Positions 18,449 to 31,400 of a stretch of 32,092 bases of DNA are shown one piece after another. The stretch spans positions 1 to 32,092 of the forward strand of contig JADZBU010000184.1 in the NCBI GenBank assembly GCA_020851955.1. The letters run 5' to 3'. Below the pieces are notes generated by a model, which was not told where the DNA came from, made no database searches, and worked only from the letters and a program-made list of their open reading frames with translations. This DNA comes from Chromatiaceae bacterium. GTDB lineage: Bacteria > Pseudomonadota > Gammaproteobacteria > Chromatiales > Chromatiaceae. The translations under genes and the position numbers were made by a program. Positions within the stretch are counted from its first letter, which is position 1. Every line of letters starts with the position of its first letter.

Positions 18449-19255
18449 CTAGGAACCCGGGGTTGAGGCGGGAGACCCGGGGTCCTTGTCCGCATCGCCG
18501 TCATCGGCGGTGGAGTCGATCTCGCGGACATCCAGGTCGGGTAAGCGGTTGAAATGGTCCGTAATGCCCTGGCGTTCCAATGCGTCGGCCATGGCCTCCA
18601 GCCGCTTGTCCATGAGGTGGATGTGATCCAGCATGCAATTCACGGCATGGGCGACCGGGTCCGGGGTGTCGCGGGTGGCGCCATAGGCATCAAAGCCGAT
18701 CCGCTTGGCCGTGTTGGCCCGGCGTTCCGCCTCCGGGCCGGTGGGGCGCTCCACCAGGCGGCCGGGGACGCCGACCACGGTGCCGCCGGGCTTGACCGAC
18801 TTGTTCACCACGGCGTTGGAACCGATGCGGGCCCCCGCGCCAATCTCGATGGGACCCAACACCTTGGCGCCCGCCCCAACCACCACGTCGTTGCCCAGGG
18901 TGGGATGACGCTTGCCCTTTTCCCAACTGGTACCGCCCAGGGTGACGCCATGATAGAGGGTGCAGTCATCGCCAATGACCGCCGTCTCGCCAATCACCAC
19001 CCCCATGCCGTGGTCGATGAAGAGGCGCCGGCCGATAGAGGCGCCCGGGTGAATCTCGACCCCGGTAAAGAGCCGCGCCATATTGGCAATGACGCGCGCC
19101 AGCCACTTGAAGTTGGCGTGCCACAACCGATGGGTGAGGCGATGAGCCATCACGGCATGGAGGCCGGGATAGGTGGTCAGGATCTCGAAGGCATTGCGGG
19201 CGGCGGGATCGCGGTCGAGGATACAAACAACGTCCTCTCTGAGCCGTGCAAACAC
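18449..19255 (-). CDS. cysE: serine O-acetyltransferase
   Basis: 268 aa. Left-handed beta-helix hexapeptide repeats; [43 protein letters not shown]. Confidence 0.93.
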   Translation of the reverse strand: MFARLREDVVCILDRDPAARNAFEILTTYPGLHAVMAHRLTHRLWHANFKWLARVIANMARLFTGVEIHPGASIGRRLFIDHGMGVVIGETAVIGDDCTLYHGVTLGGTSWEKGKRHPTLGNDVVVGAGAKVLGPIEIGAGARIGSNAVVNKSVKPGGTVVGVPGRLVERPTGPEAERRANTAKRIGFDAYGATRDTPDPVAHAVNCMLDHIHLMDKRLEAMADALERQGITDHFNRLPDLDVREIDSTADDGDADKDPGSPASTPGS

Positions 19256-19308
19256 TGGTCAGCTCCCAATACAGAATCTTTCAGGTTAGACGCCGGGCCG
19301 GGCCAGCC

Positions 19309-20094
19309 TCAAGCGGCGGTGCCGCCATCCCGGGGTTGGCGACGAAAGCGCTCGGGATCCTTGCGACCCTGAGCCGCGCTCAGGATACCACGCAGGATAT
19401 TGATCTCGGTCCAGTCCGGACGGGCGCGATGGAAGAGGCGCCGCAGTCGGCGGCTCAGCTTAGCCGACTGGTCGGGATCGGCGAAGCCGATCTCCACCAG
19501 GGTTTGCGACAGATGGACGTGGAAGCCCTCCAGGGCCTCCGCCGTGGCCAGGTCACGGTCCTCCCGCGGCAGGGTCTCGCCTAGCCCCTCGCAATATCTC
19601 TGGCGGATTTCGTAGGCAAAAACCTGAGCCGCCGCCCCCAGATTGAGGGAACTGAAATCCGGGTTGGTCGGGATGTGCACCAGGAAGTGGCAGAGGGCCA
19701 GCTCCTCGTTGGTGAGGCCGGAACGCTCCCGACCCAAAACCAGGGCCACCGGGCCATCCCGGGCCTCCCCCAGCAAGCGTCGGGCGCACTCGGGGGGTTC
19801 GAGCAGGGGCCATTTCACCGTGCGCAACCGGGCACTGGAGCCAATCACCAGTCGGCAGCCGGCGATGGCATCCGCCAGACTGGCGTGGATGCCGGCCTGG
19901 GCCAGGAGGTCGTCGGCGCCGGCGGCGCGGGCCATGGCCTCGGCGTCGGGCGGGGTCCTGGGGCGCACCAGGTGGAGTTGACTCAGGCCCATGGCCTTCA
20001 TGGCGCGGGCGGTGGCGCCCAGGTTGCCGGTATGGGTGGTCTCGACCAGCACGAAACGAATGCGATCCAGGAGGGGGGGGCTGTCCATCTTCAT
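19309..20094 (-). CDS. trmJ: tRNA (cytidine/uridine-2'-O-)-methyltransferase TrmJ (SPOUT family)
   Basis: 261 aa. VLVETTHTGNLGATARAMKAMGL, LVLGRERSGLTNEEL, IPTNPDFSSLNLGAAAQV; conserved suhB-trmJ-isc neighbourhood. Confidence 0.92.
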   Translation of the reverse strand: MKMDSPPLLDRIRFVLVETTHTGNLGATARAMKAMGLSQLHLVRPRTPPDAEAMARAAGADDLLAQAGIHASLADAIAGCRLVIGSSARLRTVKWPLLEPPECARRLLGEARDGPVALVLGRERSGLTNEELALCHFLVHIPTNPDFSSLNLGAAAQVFAYEIRQRYCEGLGETLPREDRDLATAEALEGFHVHLSQTLVEIGFADPDQSAKLSRRLRRLFHRARPDWTEINILRGILSAAQGRKDPERFRRQPRDGGTAA

Positions 20095-20171
20095 AACCGT
20101 GTGACTTCAGAAGAAGATCGCTAAATTGTCAAGCTTTAATGTAATCGGGCTTTCCGGTATCGTGCATAACC

Positions 20172-20969
20172 ATGCAACCGACACTCACTATTGCCATTCG
20201 CGCGGCCCGCGCCGCGGGGCGCATCCTGATGCGCTACCTCGACCGCGTGGACCAGCTTCATATCCAGGCCAAGAGCCAGAATGACTTCGTCACCGAGGTC
20301 GATCGGGCCGCCGAGGACGCCATCATCCACGAATTGCGGGCGAAATACCCGGACCACGCCATCCTGGCCGAGGAAAGTGGCGCCCACGGCAAGAGCGACT
20401 TCCAGTGGGTCATCGACCCCCTGGACGGTACCACCAATTATCTGCATGGTTTTCCGCAATTTAGCATCTCCATCGCCCTGCGCCATCGGGGACGCCTGGA
20501 ATGCGGACTGGTTTACGATCCCCTGCGCGAGGAGATGTTCACGGCCGAGCGGGGGGGTGGCGCCCAGATGAACGACCGCCGCATCCGGGTCGCCAACCGC
20601 CTGGGCCTGGAAGGCGCCCTCATCGGCACCGGCTTCCCCTTCCGTGATCAGCGGCAACTGGACACCTATCTGGCCATGTTCCGCACCATGATCCTGAACA
20701 CCGCCGGACTGAGACGCCCCGGCTCGGCGGCCCTGGACCTGGCCTACGTCGCCTGCGGGCGCACCGATGGCTTCTGGGAACTGGGTCTGGCGGAATGGGA
20801 CATGGCCGCGGGTGCCTTGCTGATCAATGAGGCGGGTGGCACCGTCACCGATCTGGCCGGCGGTGACCGCTATTTCCAGACCGGCAACATCATCGGCGGA
20901 AATCTCAAATTGCACCGGGCCCTACGGGAGGCCCTGCAACCCCATCTGAACTCATCCCTCTCGGCCTGA
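20172..20969 (+). CDS. suhB: inositol-1-monophosphatase SuhB
   Basis: 265 aa. WVIDPLDGTTNYLHGFP, WELGLAEWDMAAGALLINEAGG. Confidence 0.94.
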   Translation: MQPTLTIAIRAARAAGRILMRYLDRVDQLHIQAKSQNDFVTEVDRAAEDAIIHELRAKYPDHAILAEESGAHGKSDFQWVIDPLDGTTNYLHGFPQFSISIALRHRGRLECGLVYDPLREEMFTAERGGGAQMNDRRIRVANRLGLEGALIGTGFPFRDQRQLDTYLAMFRTMILNTAGLRRPGSAALDLAYVACGRTDGFWELGLAEWDMAAGALLINEAGGTVTDLAGGDRYFQTGNIIGGNLKLHRALREALQPHLNSSLSA

Positions 20970-21005
20970 TCCCCGGACACATCCGGCCCGGTCATGCAGG
21001 CGGGA

Positions 21006-22316
21006 TCAGCCCTCCGGGATGATCAGCACCTGACCAACCCGCAGACTGCCGTCCTCCAGCCGATTCAGGCTCCGCAGCGAGGAGACGCTCACTGCGTATT
21101 GCTTGGCGATCCGCCCCAGGGTGTCACCCTTGCCAATCACATGCTGGCGCCCGCCGCCCTTGCTGGCCCAGCGGGTGCCGGGCGGTGGATGGTTAGCGAA
21201 GTACTCCTTGATCCCCGCCATCAGGGCGCCCGCGAGCTTGGCCTGATAATCCGGGCTGTTCAACCGTTTTTCCTCTTCTGGATTGGTGATGAAGGCCGTT
21301 TCCACCAACATGGAGGGGATGTCCGGGGCCTTGAGGACGGCAAACCCCGCCTTTTGCACCTTGCCGTGATGCACGACCCCGACCTGACTGAGATTGGCAA
21401 GCACCGCCTGGGCCGCCAGGTTGCTGAATTCCAGGGTCCCGCTCTTGGACATCTCCCAGAGGAGCTTGGACAATTCCGGGGCCTTGTCCACCGCATTGAC
21501 GCCCCCGATGCGGTCCGCGTTATTCTCCTTGTCGGCGAGCCACTTGGCCTGGGTACTGGTGGCTCCGTCCTTGGAAAGGACAAAAACCGAGGAGCCCGAC
21601 GCGTCCTGATCCTGTTGATTGGCATCGGCATGGATGGAAACGAAGAGATCGGCGTCGTATTGGCGCCCCAGTTCGATGCGCTTGTAGAGGCCCAGGTAGT
21701 AATCACCGTCCCGCACCAAGTGGGCGCGCATCCCGGTCTCCCGATTGATCAGGTTCGCCAACTTGCGAGCGATGGCCAGGGTGATGTCCTTTTCCGGGGT
21801 GCCATTGACGCCGATGGCCCCCGGGTCCTCGCCACCATGCCCAGCATCAATAGCGACAATGAGATCGCGCGGGCCATTAGCGGCGGGCTTGGCGGTTGCC
21901 GGGGATGACCCCGCCGCCGGGAGGCCGCCGACCTTGGGCGCCATGTCCACTACCAGTCGATGGCCGTAACGTTCGTTAGGCTCTAGAACAAAGCTCTTGG
22001 CGCGCACGCCCTGCTTGAGATCGATGACGATGCGCAGTTGGCCGTTCGCGAGCACACCGCTGCGTACGCCCTTGACCAGCCGATCCTCGGGCTCCGCCAG
22101 CGGCAGCTTGCCGGTCACCCGGCCCTCGGGGATATCAATGATGAGCCGGTCCGGAGCCGAGACCGGGAAGATCTTGTGCTCGATGGCGGCGTCCGCGTCG
22201 ATCACCAACTGCGTCTGGTCGGGCGCGATCCAGAGCCGCGCCCCCCGGATTTCCACGGGAGCGGCTAAGGCGGATAAAGGCACCAGGAGCAGAAAAAAGG
22301 CAATCAGTCTCGACAT
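21006..22316 (-). CDS. N-acetylmuramoyl-L-alanine amidase (AMIN + Amidase_3 + LysM; AmiC/AmiB type)
   Basis: VAIDAGHGGEDPGAIG, SIHADA, VETAFITNPEEE, C-terminal LysM (HVIGKGDTLGRIAKQYAVSVSSLRSLN). Start chosen at MSRLIAFFLLLVPLSALAA signal peptide; the ORF extends to 22361. Confidence 0.92.
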   Translation of the reverse strand: MSRLIAFFLLLVPLSALAAPVEIRGARLWIAPDQTQLVIDADAAIEHKIFPVSAPDRLIIDIPEGRVTGKLPLAEPEDRLVKGVRSGVLANGQLRIVIDLKQGVRAKSFVLEPNERYGHRLVVDMAPKVGGLPAAGSSPATAKPAANGPRDLIVAIDAGHGGEDPGAIGVNGTPEKDITLAIARKLANLINRETGMRAHLVRDGDYYLGLYKRIELGRQYDADLFVSIHADANQQDQDASGSSVFVLSKDGATSTQAKWLADKENNADRIGGVNAVDKAPELSKLLWEMSKSGTLEFSNLAAQAVLANLSQVGVVHHGKVQKAGFAVLKAPDIPSMLVETAFITNPEEEKRLNSPDYQAKLAGALMAGIKEYFANHPPPGTRWASKGGGRQHVIGKGDTLGRIAKQYAVSVSSLRSLNRLEDGSLRVGQVLIIPEG

Positions 22317-22401
22317 CGCAAACCAAAAATTCAGCATTGACCCAGGGAAGCAGGTTTTCATAAAGATAGCACCAGCGCCCCTTGCCAGCCAAACCCATCC
22401 C

Positions 22402-22896
22402 TTAATCAGCTGTTAGGGTGGTGGCCTCATCCGCCAGGCCAGGATCTGCCGCCAAGGCACTGACCAGTTCCGCGCCCGCCGGGCTACGGGGCACCAGGTC
22501 CAAGGCCCGGCCCGGGCCGCGATAGTCGAGCCGGATCTCCAGGTCGGGCGGCGGCAGGGCGCCGCCACCTCTTTGGGGCCATTCGACGAAGAGGACGCTA
22601 TCCCGATCCAGGAGATCGCGCAAACCCAGGTACTCCAGTTCCTCCGGGTCGCCCAGCCGATAGAGGTCCAGGTGGTAAAGGCGCAGGGGGCCCAGGTCGT
22701 AAGGCTCCAGCAGGGTATAGGTGGGGCTGCGCACCGCGCCACCATGGCCAAGCCCACGCAAGATGCCGCGGGTGAGAGTGGTCTTACCCGTGCCCAGGTC
22801 CCCCTCCAGATAGACAATCAGCGGGGGGCGCAGCAGGTGGGCCAGCTTGCCGCCCAAGGCCTCCTGGGACGCCTCGCCCTGGATGACGAGCTTCAT
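22402..22896 (-). CDS. tsaE: tRNA threonylcarbamoyladenosine biosynthesis ATPase TsaE
   Basis: 164 aa. YLEGDLGTGKTTLTRGILRGLG, SPTYTLLEPY, HLDLYRL. Confidence 0.93.
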   Translation of the reverse strand: MKLVIQGEASQEALGGKLAHLLRPPLIVYLEGDLGTGKTTLTRGILRGLGHGGAVRSPTYTLLEPYDLGPLRLYHLDLYRLGDPEELEYLGLRDLLDRDSVLFVEWPQRGGGALPPPDLEIRLDYRGPGRALDLVPRSPAGAELVSALAADPGLADEATTLTAD

Positions 22897-24404
22897 GGCC
22901 GGGTCACCGCCGCATTGAGGGTGGGACGGATGGCCGCGATCAGGTCCGACGCCAGCAGGCCTTGCTCGCCCGCCGCCGCCGCCCTGTCGCCCGCCGCCGC
23001 GTGCAGGCAGACCGCCGCCTCCGCCGCCTGCTCCGGGTCAAGACCCCGCCCCAGCAAGGCGGCCATCATGCCCGTCAGCACATCGCCGCTCCCCCCGGAG
23101 GCCATGCCAGGATTGCCCTGCGAACAGACGCCCGGGGGACGCCGAGCGGGACCCACCACCAGGGTCCCCGCGCCCTTGAGGACGATGGTCCCCCCATACA
23201 GGTCTTGCAGCCGGCGGAGGGCGGAGAAGCGATCCGCCTGGATCTCGGCGGCGGTACAGCCCAGCAGCCGCGCCGCCTCGCCGGGGTGTGGCGTCAGCAC
23301 CCAATCGTCGCGCCGCAGCCGCGCCCCGGCCAGCCAGTTCAAGGCATCCGCATCCATCACCAGGGGCTTGCCCGCCGCCAGCACCCGCTCGATGAGGCCG
23401 ACACCCCAGGGCTCCCGCCCCAGGCCAGGACCCATGGCCACCGCGCTGGCCCGCTCCAGCAGGGGCGACAACTCCCGGGGATCAGCAATACCCCGGACCA
23501 TGAGCTCCGGACGACCGGTGTTGAGATGGGCGGCGTGAGCCGGATGCGTCGCCACCGAAACCAGCCCCGCCCCGGCACGCAGAGCCCCCTCCCCCGCCAG
23601 CCGCGCCGCACCACTGAAACCCGGGGCGCCCCCCACCACCAGCACATGACCGAAATCGCCCTTGTGGGCATCGCGGCGCCGGGGTTCTACCTGGCCCGAC
23701 ACCTTGGCCCAATCCAGGCGCCTGGCGGCCAGGATCTCGCGGGCATAGATGACCGCCGGCACCCCCAGGCCGTCGAAATAGACGTCTCCGCAACAAGCGG
23801 GCCCGGCGCCGGTGAAAAGCCCCTGCTTGAGGCCGATAAAAGACAGGGTAGCCGCGGCCCGGATGGCCGTACCCAGCACCCGGCCGGTATCGGCGTGCAA
23901 CCCGGTGGGGATATCGATGGCCAGGACCGGGGCGCGCTGGGCGTTAACCGCCTCCACCGCCCGCGCCCACTCACCCGCGACCGGCCGCTCGAGACCGATA
24001 CCGAGGAGGGCGTCCACGATGACATCCGAGCGCCGGGGCAACTCCCGGAAGGCCTCCAGCCTGCCGCCCATCCCCAGCCAAGCCTCCAGCATCCCCTGGG
24101 CATCCGCCCCCAACTGGCTGACATCGCCTAATTGCAGCAGGGTCACGTCCAGGCCATCCGCGCGGGCGAGACGCGCCAGCACATAGCCATCGCCGCCATT
24201 ATTGCCCGCCCCGCAGAGCAGGGTGATCCGTCGTGCCTCGGGCCAACTGGCCCGCAGCCGTTGATAGGCCGCCTCCCCCGCCCGGGCCATCAAGGCCCCG
24301 CCGGGCATACCGCTGGCAATGGCCGCCTGGTCGAGGGCCCGGACCTGGGCGGCGGTGTAGAGGGCATAGGGCAAGGAGTCGCTGGGCGGCAGGGGGCGTG
24401 GCAT
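22893..24404 (-). CDS. nnr: bifunctional NAD(P)H-hydrate epimerase / ADP-dependent dehydratase
   Basis: N-terminal epimerase (CGAGNNGGDGYVLAR), C-terminal dehydratase (NPGMASGGSGDVLTGMMAALL). Start at the internal Met 24404; 4-nt overlap with tsaE. Confidence 0.93.
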   Translation of the reverse strand: MPRPLPPSDSLPYALYTAAQVRALDQAAIASGMPGGALMARAGEAAYQRLRASWPEARRITLLCGAGNNGGDGYVLARLARADGLDVTLLQLGDVSQLGADAQGMLEAWLGMGGRLEAFRELPRRSDVIVDALLGIGLERPVAGEWARAVEAVNAQRAPVLAIDIPTGLHADTGRVLGTAIRAAATLSFIGLKQGLFTGAGPACCGDVYFDGLGVPAVIYAREILAARRLDWAKVSGQVEPRRRDAHKGDFGHVLVVGGAPGFSGAARLAGEGALRAGAGLVSVATHPAHAAHLNTGRPELMVRGIADPRELSPLLERASAVAMGPGLGREPWGVGLIERVLAAGKPLVMDADALNWLAGARLRRDDWVLTPHPGEAARLLGCTAAEIQADRFSALRRLQDLYGGTIVLKGAGTLVVGPARRPPGVCSQGNPGMASGGSGDVLTGMMAALLGRGLDPEQAAEAAVCLHAAAGDRAAAAGEQGLLASDLIAAIRPTLNAAVTRP

Positions 24405-24573
24405 GGTGGGTTTGTCCAAAAGTTTAGCGGCACGGATTGGCGAATTCGCGCTCCAGGACCCGCGCATCCGGCAGGAAACCGGCGTCGGCAGGTTAGCAAA
24501 CCCCGCCCCGGGGTACCACCTGCGGCTGGGCACTGGCTTGACCGCCCCGCCGATTGGGTTTCCAATGTGGCCC

Positions 24574-25179
24574 ATGATCACCGCCGCCCTCCTGATCCTC
24601 GCCGCCTACCTGCTGGGCTCGGTCTCCAGCGCCATCATCGTCTGCCGGGTGATGGATTTGCCGGACCCGCGCACCCAGGGCTCGAACAACCCCGGCGCCA
24701 CCAACGTGCTGCGGATTGGCGGCAAGAAGGCGGCCGCCATCACTCTGCTGGGTGACAGCCTCAAGGGCCTGATTCCCCTGCTGGTGGGCCACGCCCTAGG
24801 GCTAGGCACCCCTGCGCTGGCGGCGGTGGGGCTCGGGGCCTTCCTCGGCCACCTCTTCCCCGTCTTTTTCGGTTTCCGCGGTGGCAAGGGCGTGGCCACC
24901 GCCCTCGGCGTCCAGTTCGGCCTCTACTGGCCGGTGGGCCTCGCCGTGGCGGCCATCTGGCTGTTCGTCGCCAAGGTGTTAAAGATCTCCTCCCTCTCCG
25001 CCCTCATCTCCATGGCGCTCGCCCCCTTCATCCTCTGGGTGCTCTGGGACGACCCCTGGCTCATCGCCATGCAGATCCTGATCAGCCTGATCCTCTTCTG
25101 GCGCCACAAAAGCAACATCCAGAATATGCTTTCGGGTGCCGAGGACCGGATCGGCGCCGAAGAAAAGGGCTCGGACTAA
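24574..25179 (+). CDS. plsY: acyl-phosphate glycerol-3-phosphate acyltransferase PlsY
   Basis: AAYLLGSVSSAIIVCRVMDLPDPRTQGSNNPGATNVLR, FFGFRGGKGVATALG. Confidence 0.94.
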   Translation: MITAALLILAAYLLGSVSSAIIVCRVMDLPDPRTQGSNNPGATNVLRIGGKKAAAITLLGDSLKGLIPLLVGHALGLGTPALAAVGLGAFLGHLFPVFFGFRGGKGVATALGVQFGLYWPVGLAVAAIWLFVAKVLKISSLSALISMALAPFILWVLWDDPWLIAMQILISLILFWRHKSNIQNMLSGAEDRIGAEEKGSD

Positions 25180-25239
25180 GGCCCTCCCCTCGCGCGACTC
25201 CCGGCTAGCCCTGCCCGCTCGGCGGGAGGACCACCCACC

Positions 25240-26265
25240 TCACGGCGGGGCCAGTCCCGCCATATCCCAGCGCGCCCGCGGGGCGAAGGACAGGGGTTCG
25301 GTTTGCCCCGCCTGGAGCCGATGCCAACCCGCGAAGGCGATCATGGCCCCGTTGTCCGTACAAAAGGCGGGACGGGGATAAAAGGCCCGCGCGCCCTCCT
25401 TGGCCAAGGCCCCGTCCATGGTGGCGCGCAGCCGCCGGTTGGCACTGACGCCACCCGCCAGGACCAGGCGCGGGAAGCCGGTCTGACGCACCGCCCGCCG
25501 GCACTTGATCGCCAGGGTATCCACGACCGCCTCCTCGAAGGCGCGGGCGATGTCGGCCCGGGTCTGCTCCCGGTCGGAGCGCGCCGCCTCTTCCTCGCGC
25601 CAGGTATTGAGGGCGAAGGTCTTGAGCCCGCTAAAGCTGAAATCCAGGCCGGGCCTGTCGGTCATGGGCCGGGGAAAGCGGTAACGCCCCGGATCGCCCT
25701 GCTCCGCCAGCGCCGCCAGCGCCGGGCCCCCGGGATAAGGCAGCCCCAAGAGCTTGGCGGTTTTGTCGAAGGCCTCGCCAGCGGCGTCATCCAGGGACTC
25801 GCCCAGGAGCTGGTAGCGGCCAATGCCCGCCACCGCCACCAACTGGGTGTGACCGCCCGAGACCAGCAGGGCCACGAAGGGAAACTCCGGCGCGGGTTCC
25901 TCCAGCAAGGGGGCCAGCAGATGGCCCTCCATGTGATGCACCCCGATCGCCGGCACGCCCCAGGCCCAGGCCAGGCTCCGCCCCAAGGCCGCCCCCACCA
26001 TCAGGGCCCCGATCAGGCCCGGGCCGGCGGTGAAGGCCACCCCGTCGATATCCGGCTTGGCCAGCCCCGCCTCGTCCAGCACCTGCCGGATCATGGGCAG
26101 GGTCTTGCGCACATGATCACGGGAGGCCAATTCCGGCACCACCCCGCCATAGCGGGCGTGAATCTCGATCTGGCTATAGACAGCATGGGCCAGCATGCCG
26201 CGGCCGCCCTGGTAGACGGCAACCCCGGTTTCGTCGCAGGAGGTTTCGATGCCCAGTACACGCAT
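25240..26265 (-). CDS. tsaD: tRNA N6-adenosine threonylcarbamoyltransferase TsaD
   Basis: [53 protein letters not shown]. Start chosen at the internal Met 26265. Confidence 0.96.
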   Translation of the reverse strand: MRVLGIETSCDETGVAVYQGGRGMLAHAVYSQIEIHARYGGVVPELASRDHVRKTLPMIRQVLDEAGLAKPDIDGVAFTAGPGLIGALMVGAALGRSLAWAWGVPAIGVHHMEGHLLAPLLEEPAPEFPFVALLVSGGHTQLVAVAGIGRYQLLGESLDDAAGEAFDKTAKLLGLPYPGGPALAALAEQGDPGRYRFPRPMTDRPGLDFSFSGLKTFALNTWREEEAARSDREQTRADIARAFEEAVVDTLAIKCRRAVRQTGFPRLVLAGGVSANRRLRATMDGALAKEGARAFYPRPAFCTDNGAMIAFAGWHRLQAGQTEPLSFAPRARWDMAGLAPP

Positions 26266-26342
26266 GGCTATCAATCTGGCCCTGGCAAGAGTAGGTGATG
26301 GGTTCATGGTAAGGCTATTTGGCCCCAGGGCGCGAATGGGCT

Positions 26343-26372
26343 TTGCATGTCTCCGTTCCGATCAGTTAGAAT
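26343..26372 (+). promoter_or_regulatory. candidate sigma70 promoter for rpsU-yqeY-dnaG
   Basis: TTGCAT – 18 nt – TAGAAT in the tsaD/rpsU divergent intergenic region. Confidence 0.35.
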
Positions 26373-26437
26373 TTCGCGTCTTTCCAAATCCTCAGCTCTA
26401 GCGAGCCCTAACCAGAAAACGACAGGATAAATGTTTT

Positions 26438-26653
26438 ATGCCCAGCGTCCGCGTTAAGGAAAATGAACCCTTTGAAGTTGCCATGCGCCGCTTCAAGCGC
26501 TCCTGCGAGAAGGCCGGCGTCCTGGCCGAGGTCCGCCGTCGCGAGTTTTACGAGAAGCCCACCTCCGAGCGCAAGCGCCGCAAGGCCGCCGCGGTCAAGC
26601 GTCACCACAAGAAGCTGCAGCGCGAAACTCGCCGTTGGGAACGCACCTTCTAA
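26438..26653 (+). CDS. rpsU: 30S ribosomal protein S21
   Basis: 71 aa, [29 protein letters not shown]…. Confidence 0.97.
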   Translation: MPSVRVKENEPFEVAMRRFKRSCEKAGVLAEVRRREFYEKPTSERKRRKAAAVKRHHKKLQRETRRWERTF

Positions 26654-26713
26654 GTCAATCGCTTAGATCCCCAACCTCGCCCAGTTCCCGTATCGATCCA
26701 GAAGCCCACCGCC

Positions 26714-27157
26714 ATGCTCAAGCAGCGCCTCGTCGAGGACATGAAGACCGCCATGAAGGCGGGCGAAAAGCGTCGGCTGGGCGTCATTCGGCTCATCAAC
26801 GCCGCCATCAAGCAGCGCGAGGTGGACGAGCGGATCGAACTGGACGACATTCAGGTGCTCGCGGTGCTGGACAAGATGCTCAAGCAGCGCCGCGACTCCA
26901 TCACCCAATACGAGGCGGCCAAGCGCGAGGATCTGGCGGAGCAAGAGCGTTACGAGATTGGCGTGTGCCAGGAATACCTGCCCACGGCCCTGACCGCCGA
27001 TGAAATCGCCGCCCTGATCGAGGCCGCCGTCGCCGCCTCGGGTGCCGCCTCCCTCAAGGACATGGGCAAGGTTATGGCCCTCCTCAAGCCCCAGGTCCAG
27101 GGCCGGGCCGACGTCGGCGCCGTCAGCGCCCTGGTCAAGCAACGCCTGGGCTCCTGA
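26714..27157 (+). CDS. GatB/YqeY domain protein
   Basis: 147 aa, LKQRLVEDMKTAMKAGEKRRLGVIRLINAAIKQREVDERIEL; between rpsU and dnaG. Confidence 0.92.
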   Translation: MLKQRLVEDMKTAMKAGEKRRLGVIRLINAAIKQREVDERIELDDIQVLAVLDKMLKQRRDSITQYEAAKREDLAEQERYEIGVCQEYLPTALTADEIAALIEAAVAASGAASLKDMGKVMALLKPQVQGRADVGAVSALVKQRLGS

Positions 27158-27212
27158 AGCCACACCCCGCTCATCCGGGGACCAGCCTTCCCCCTTCTGC
27201 CCGCTGATGCCC

Positions 27213-28985
27213 ATGGCTGGCAGAATCCCTCACGAATTTATTGATGAACTCATCGCGCGTAGCGATATCGTCGAGCTGATCAACCGGCGCGTCCCGCTGC
27301 GCAAGGCCGGCAAGGATTACCAGGCCTGTTGTCCCTTCCACGACGAGAAGACCCCCTCCTTCACCGTCAGCGCCGACAAGCAGTTCTATCACTGTTTCGG
27401 CTGCGGAGCCCACGGCACCGCCATCGGCTTCCTCATGGAATTCGAGCACCAGGAGTTCCGCGAGGCCGTGGAGGAATTAGCGCGCGCCGCCGGCCTGGAG
27501 GTCCCCGTCGAGGGAGGCGCCGCCCCGCTCAAGGGCCCCGACACCCGCCCTCTTTATGCCGTCATGGAGCAGGCCGCCCAGCTTTACCAGCAGCAACTGC
27601 GCCAACACCCCCAGGCCGCACGGGCGGTGGACTACCTCAAGGGGCGCGGCCTGAGCGGAAAGATCGCCCTGGCCTTCGGACTGGGTTATGCCCCGCCCGA
27701 CTGGGATTTCCTCCTCGGCCGCCTGGGCCGCACCGAACCAGAGCGCCAACACCTGATCCTGGCGGGGCTGGTCATCGATCAGGATGGCAAAATCTACGAC
27801 CGCTTTCGCGACCGCGTCATCTTTCCCATCCGCGACCGCCGGGGGCGGGTCATCGGCCTGGGCGGCCGCATCCTGGGCGATGGCAAGCCCAAATACCTGA
27901 ATTCACCCGAGACCCCCATCTTCCACAAGGGCCGGGAGCTCTATGGTCTGCACGAGGCCCTCAAGGTTCACCGTCAGCCCGAGCGCCTGCTGGTGGTGGA
28001 GGGCTACCTGGACGTCATCGCCCTGGCCCAGTTTGGCATCGACTATGCCGTGGCGACCCTAGGTACCGCCACCACCCCTGAGCACCTGCGTCTGCTGCTC
28101 CCCCAGGCACCGGAGCTCGTCTTCTGCTTCGATGGCGACCGCGCCGGCCGCGAGGCCGCCTGGAAGGCCCTGGAGACCTGCCTGCCCCAGGCCAGCGGCC
28201 AGCAGGAGATCCGCTTCCTCTTTCTGCCCGAAGGCGAGGACCCGGATACCCTGGTGCGCCAGGAAGGTCGGGAGGCTTTCGAAGACCGCATCCGCCAGGC
28301 CACGCCCCTCTCCGACTTTCTCTTCGAGCAGCTCTCCAAGGGCATCGATCTCGCCAGCCTGGACGGTCGCGCCCGCCTGGGCTCCCGCGTCACCCCCCTG
28401 CTGGCTCACCTGCCCCCGGGCCTGCTGCGCGACCTGCTGCGCGACCGCCTGAGCCGTCTCGTGGGCGTCGGCGTCACCCTGCCCCGCCTCGACGCCGGCA
28501 CTGGCCGCCGCCCGTCCGGGGCTAGCGCCGCCAGCCGCCGCCGGGGAGGCGCCAACCTCGGCCGCCGTCCCGCCACCAGCCCCCTCCGCCTCGCCATCGC
28601 CCTGCTGATCCAACACCCGGAACTGGCCAGCGCCCTGACCGGTCTCGGCCAGGATTGGCACCATCTGGACAACCCCGGCATCCGGCTGCTGGAGCGGCTC
28701 ATCGCCACCCTCGCGACTCAACCTGATCTGAGTAGCGCCGCCCTGCTGGAACGCTGGCGCGAGGAAGAGGACTTCAAAATCCTGATTCAACTGTCCGATC
28801 CCCGCCTGCTGGCCCACATCCCGACCGAGGGCCTGGAGCCGGAACTCACCGGCGCCATCCAGCGCCTCAACCAGGAGGCCCTCACCACCCGCAGCGGCAA
28901 CCTCTTCAACCGCGCCAGCCCCGGCGACTGGACCGAGGAGGAAAAGGCCGCCCTGCGCCAAGCCGTTCAGCCGAGCCAAGGCTAG
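27213..28985 (+). CDS. dnaG: DNA primase DnaG
   Basis: MAGRIPHEFIDELIARSDIVELI, zinc finger CCPFHDEKTPSFTVSADKQFYHCFGCG, TOPRIM VVEGYLDVIAL, CFDGDRAG. An upstream in-frame ATG at 27207 is possible. Confidence 0.96.
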   Translation: MAGRIPHEFIDELIARSDIVELINRRVPLRKAGKDYQACCPFHDEKTPSFTVSADKQFYHCFGCGAHGTAIGFLMEFEHQEFREAVEELARAAGLEVPVEGGAAPLKGPDTRPLYAVMEQAAQLYQQQLRQHPQAARAVDYLKGRGLSGKIALAFGLGYAPPDWDFLLGRLGRTEPERQHLILAGLVIDQDGKIYDRFRDRVIFPIRDRRGRVIGLGGRILGDGKPKYLNSPETPIFHKGRELYGLHEALKVHRQPERLLVVEGYLDVIALAQFGIDYAVATLGTATTPEHLRLLLPQAPELVFCFDGDRAGREAAWKALETCLPQASGQQEIRFLFLPEGEDPDTLVRQEGREAFEDRIRQATPLSDFLFEQLSKGIDLASLDGRARLGSRVTPLLAHLPPGLLRDLLRDRLSRLVGVGVTLPRLDAGTGRRPSGASAASRRRGGANLGRRPATSPLRLAIALLIQHPELASALTGLGQDWHHLDNPGIRLLERLIATLATQPDLSSAALLERWREEEDFKILIQLSDPRLLAHIPTEGLEPELTGAIQRLNQEALTTRSGNLFNRASPGDWTEEEKAALRQAVQPSQG

Positions 28986-29293
28986 TCGCGGATCCGTGGG
29001 GTCGCGATCGGCCGTCGCCCAGGTTCGGCCCGCCCCCACCAGGGCCTCAATCATCTCTCCCCCCGTCAAACAAGTTCGCCGAGAGACTTGGAAAATCGCT
29101 CCGAACGTCTATTTTAAGTGCATCGGATGGAGGACCAAGGCCACCAACGCCTTCACCACCTGTTCGGGGCCCGCGACCCTGATATTTGGCTGGTGATGAT
29201 GACTTGGATTCTGTTATGCTTTCCGGCTGACTTTTTGGCCCCATCCCCGCCACCAAAACCCCTAGCCTCCCCCCAAAACCCAGGGTGCCCCGC

Positions 29294-31162
<1,869 letters not shown>

Positions 31163-31188
31163 GGCAAAGGACGATAATTTCCCATTCA

Positions 31189-31264
<76 letters not shown>

Positions 31265-31400
31265 AATTCCTAAACTAGATCATCAGGTTACAGTGCCCCA
31301 TGGGACTATTTCCAAGGGCAGTCAGGAGGCTGGGGAACCCTGGGGGAACTTTTGGCGGACTGATCGGGCGTTATAGGGCGGTTTTGGCAGGTGGCGGCCC

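Noticed and set aside
22962-24131. 389-aa plus-strand ORF opposite nnr
   Set aside because: Arg/Pro/Gly-rich shadow ORF of the conserved bifunctional Nnr gene.
28059-29069. 336-aa minus-strand ORF opposite dnaG
   Set aside because: Ala/Gly/Gln-rich shadow ORF; dnaG on the other strand is unambiguous.
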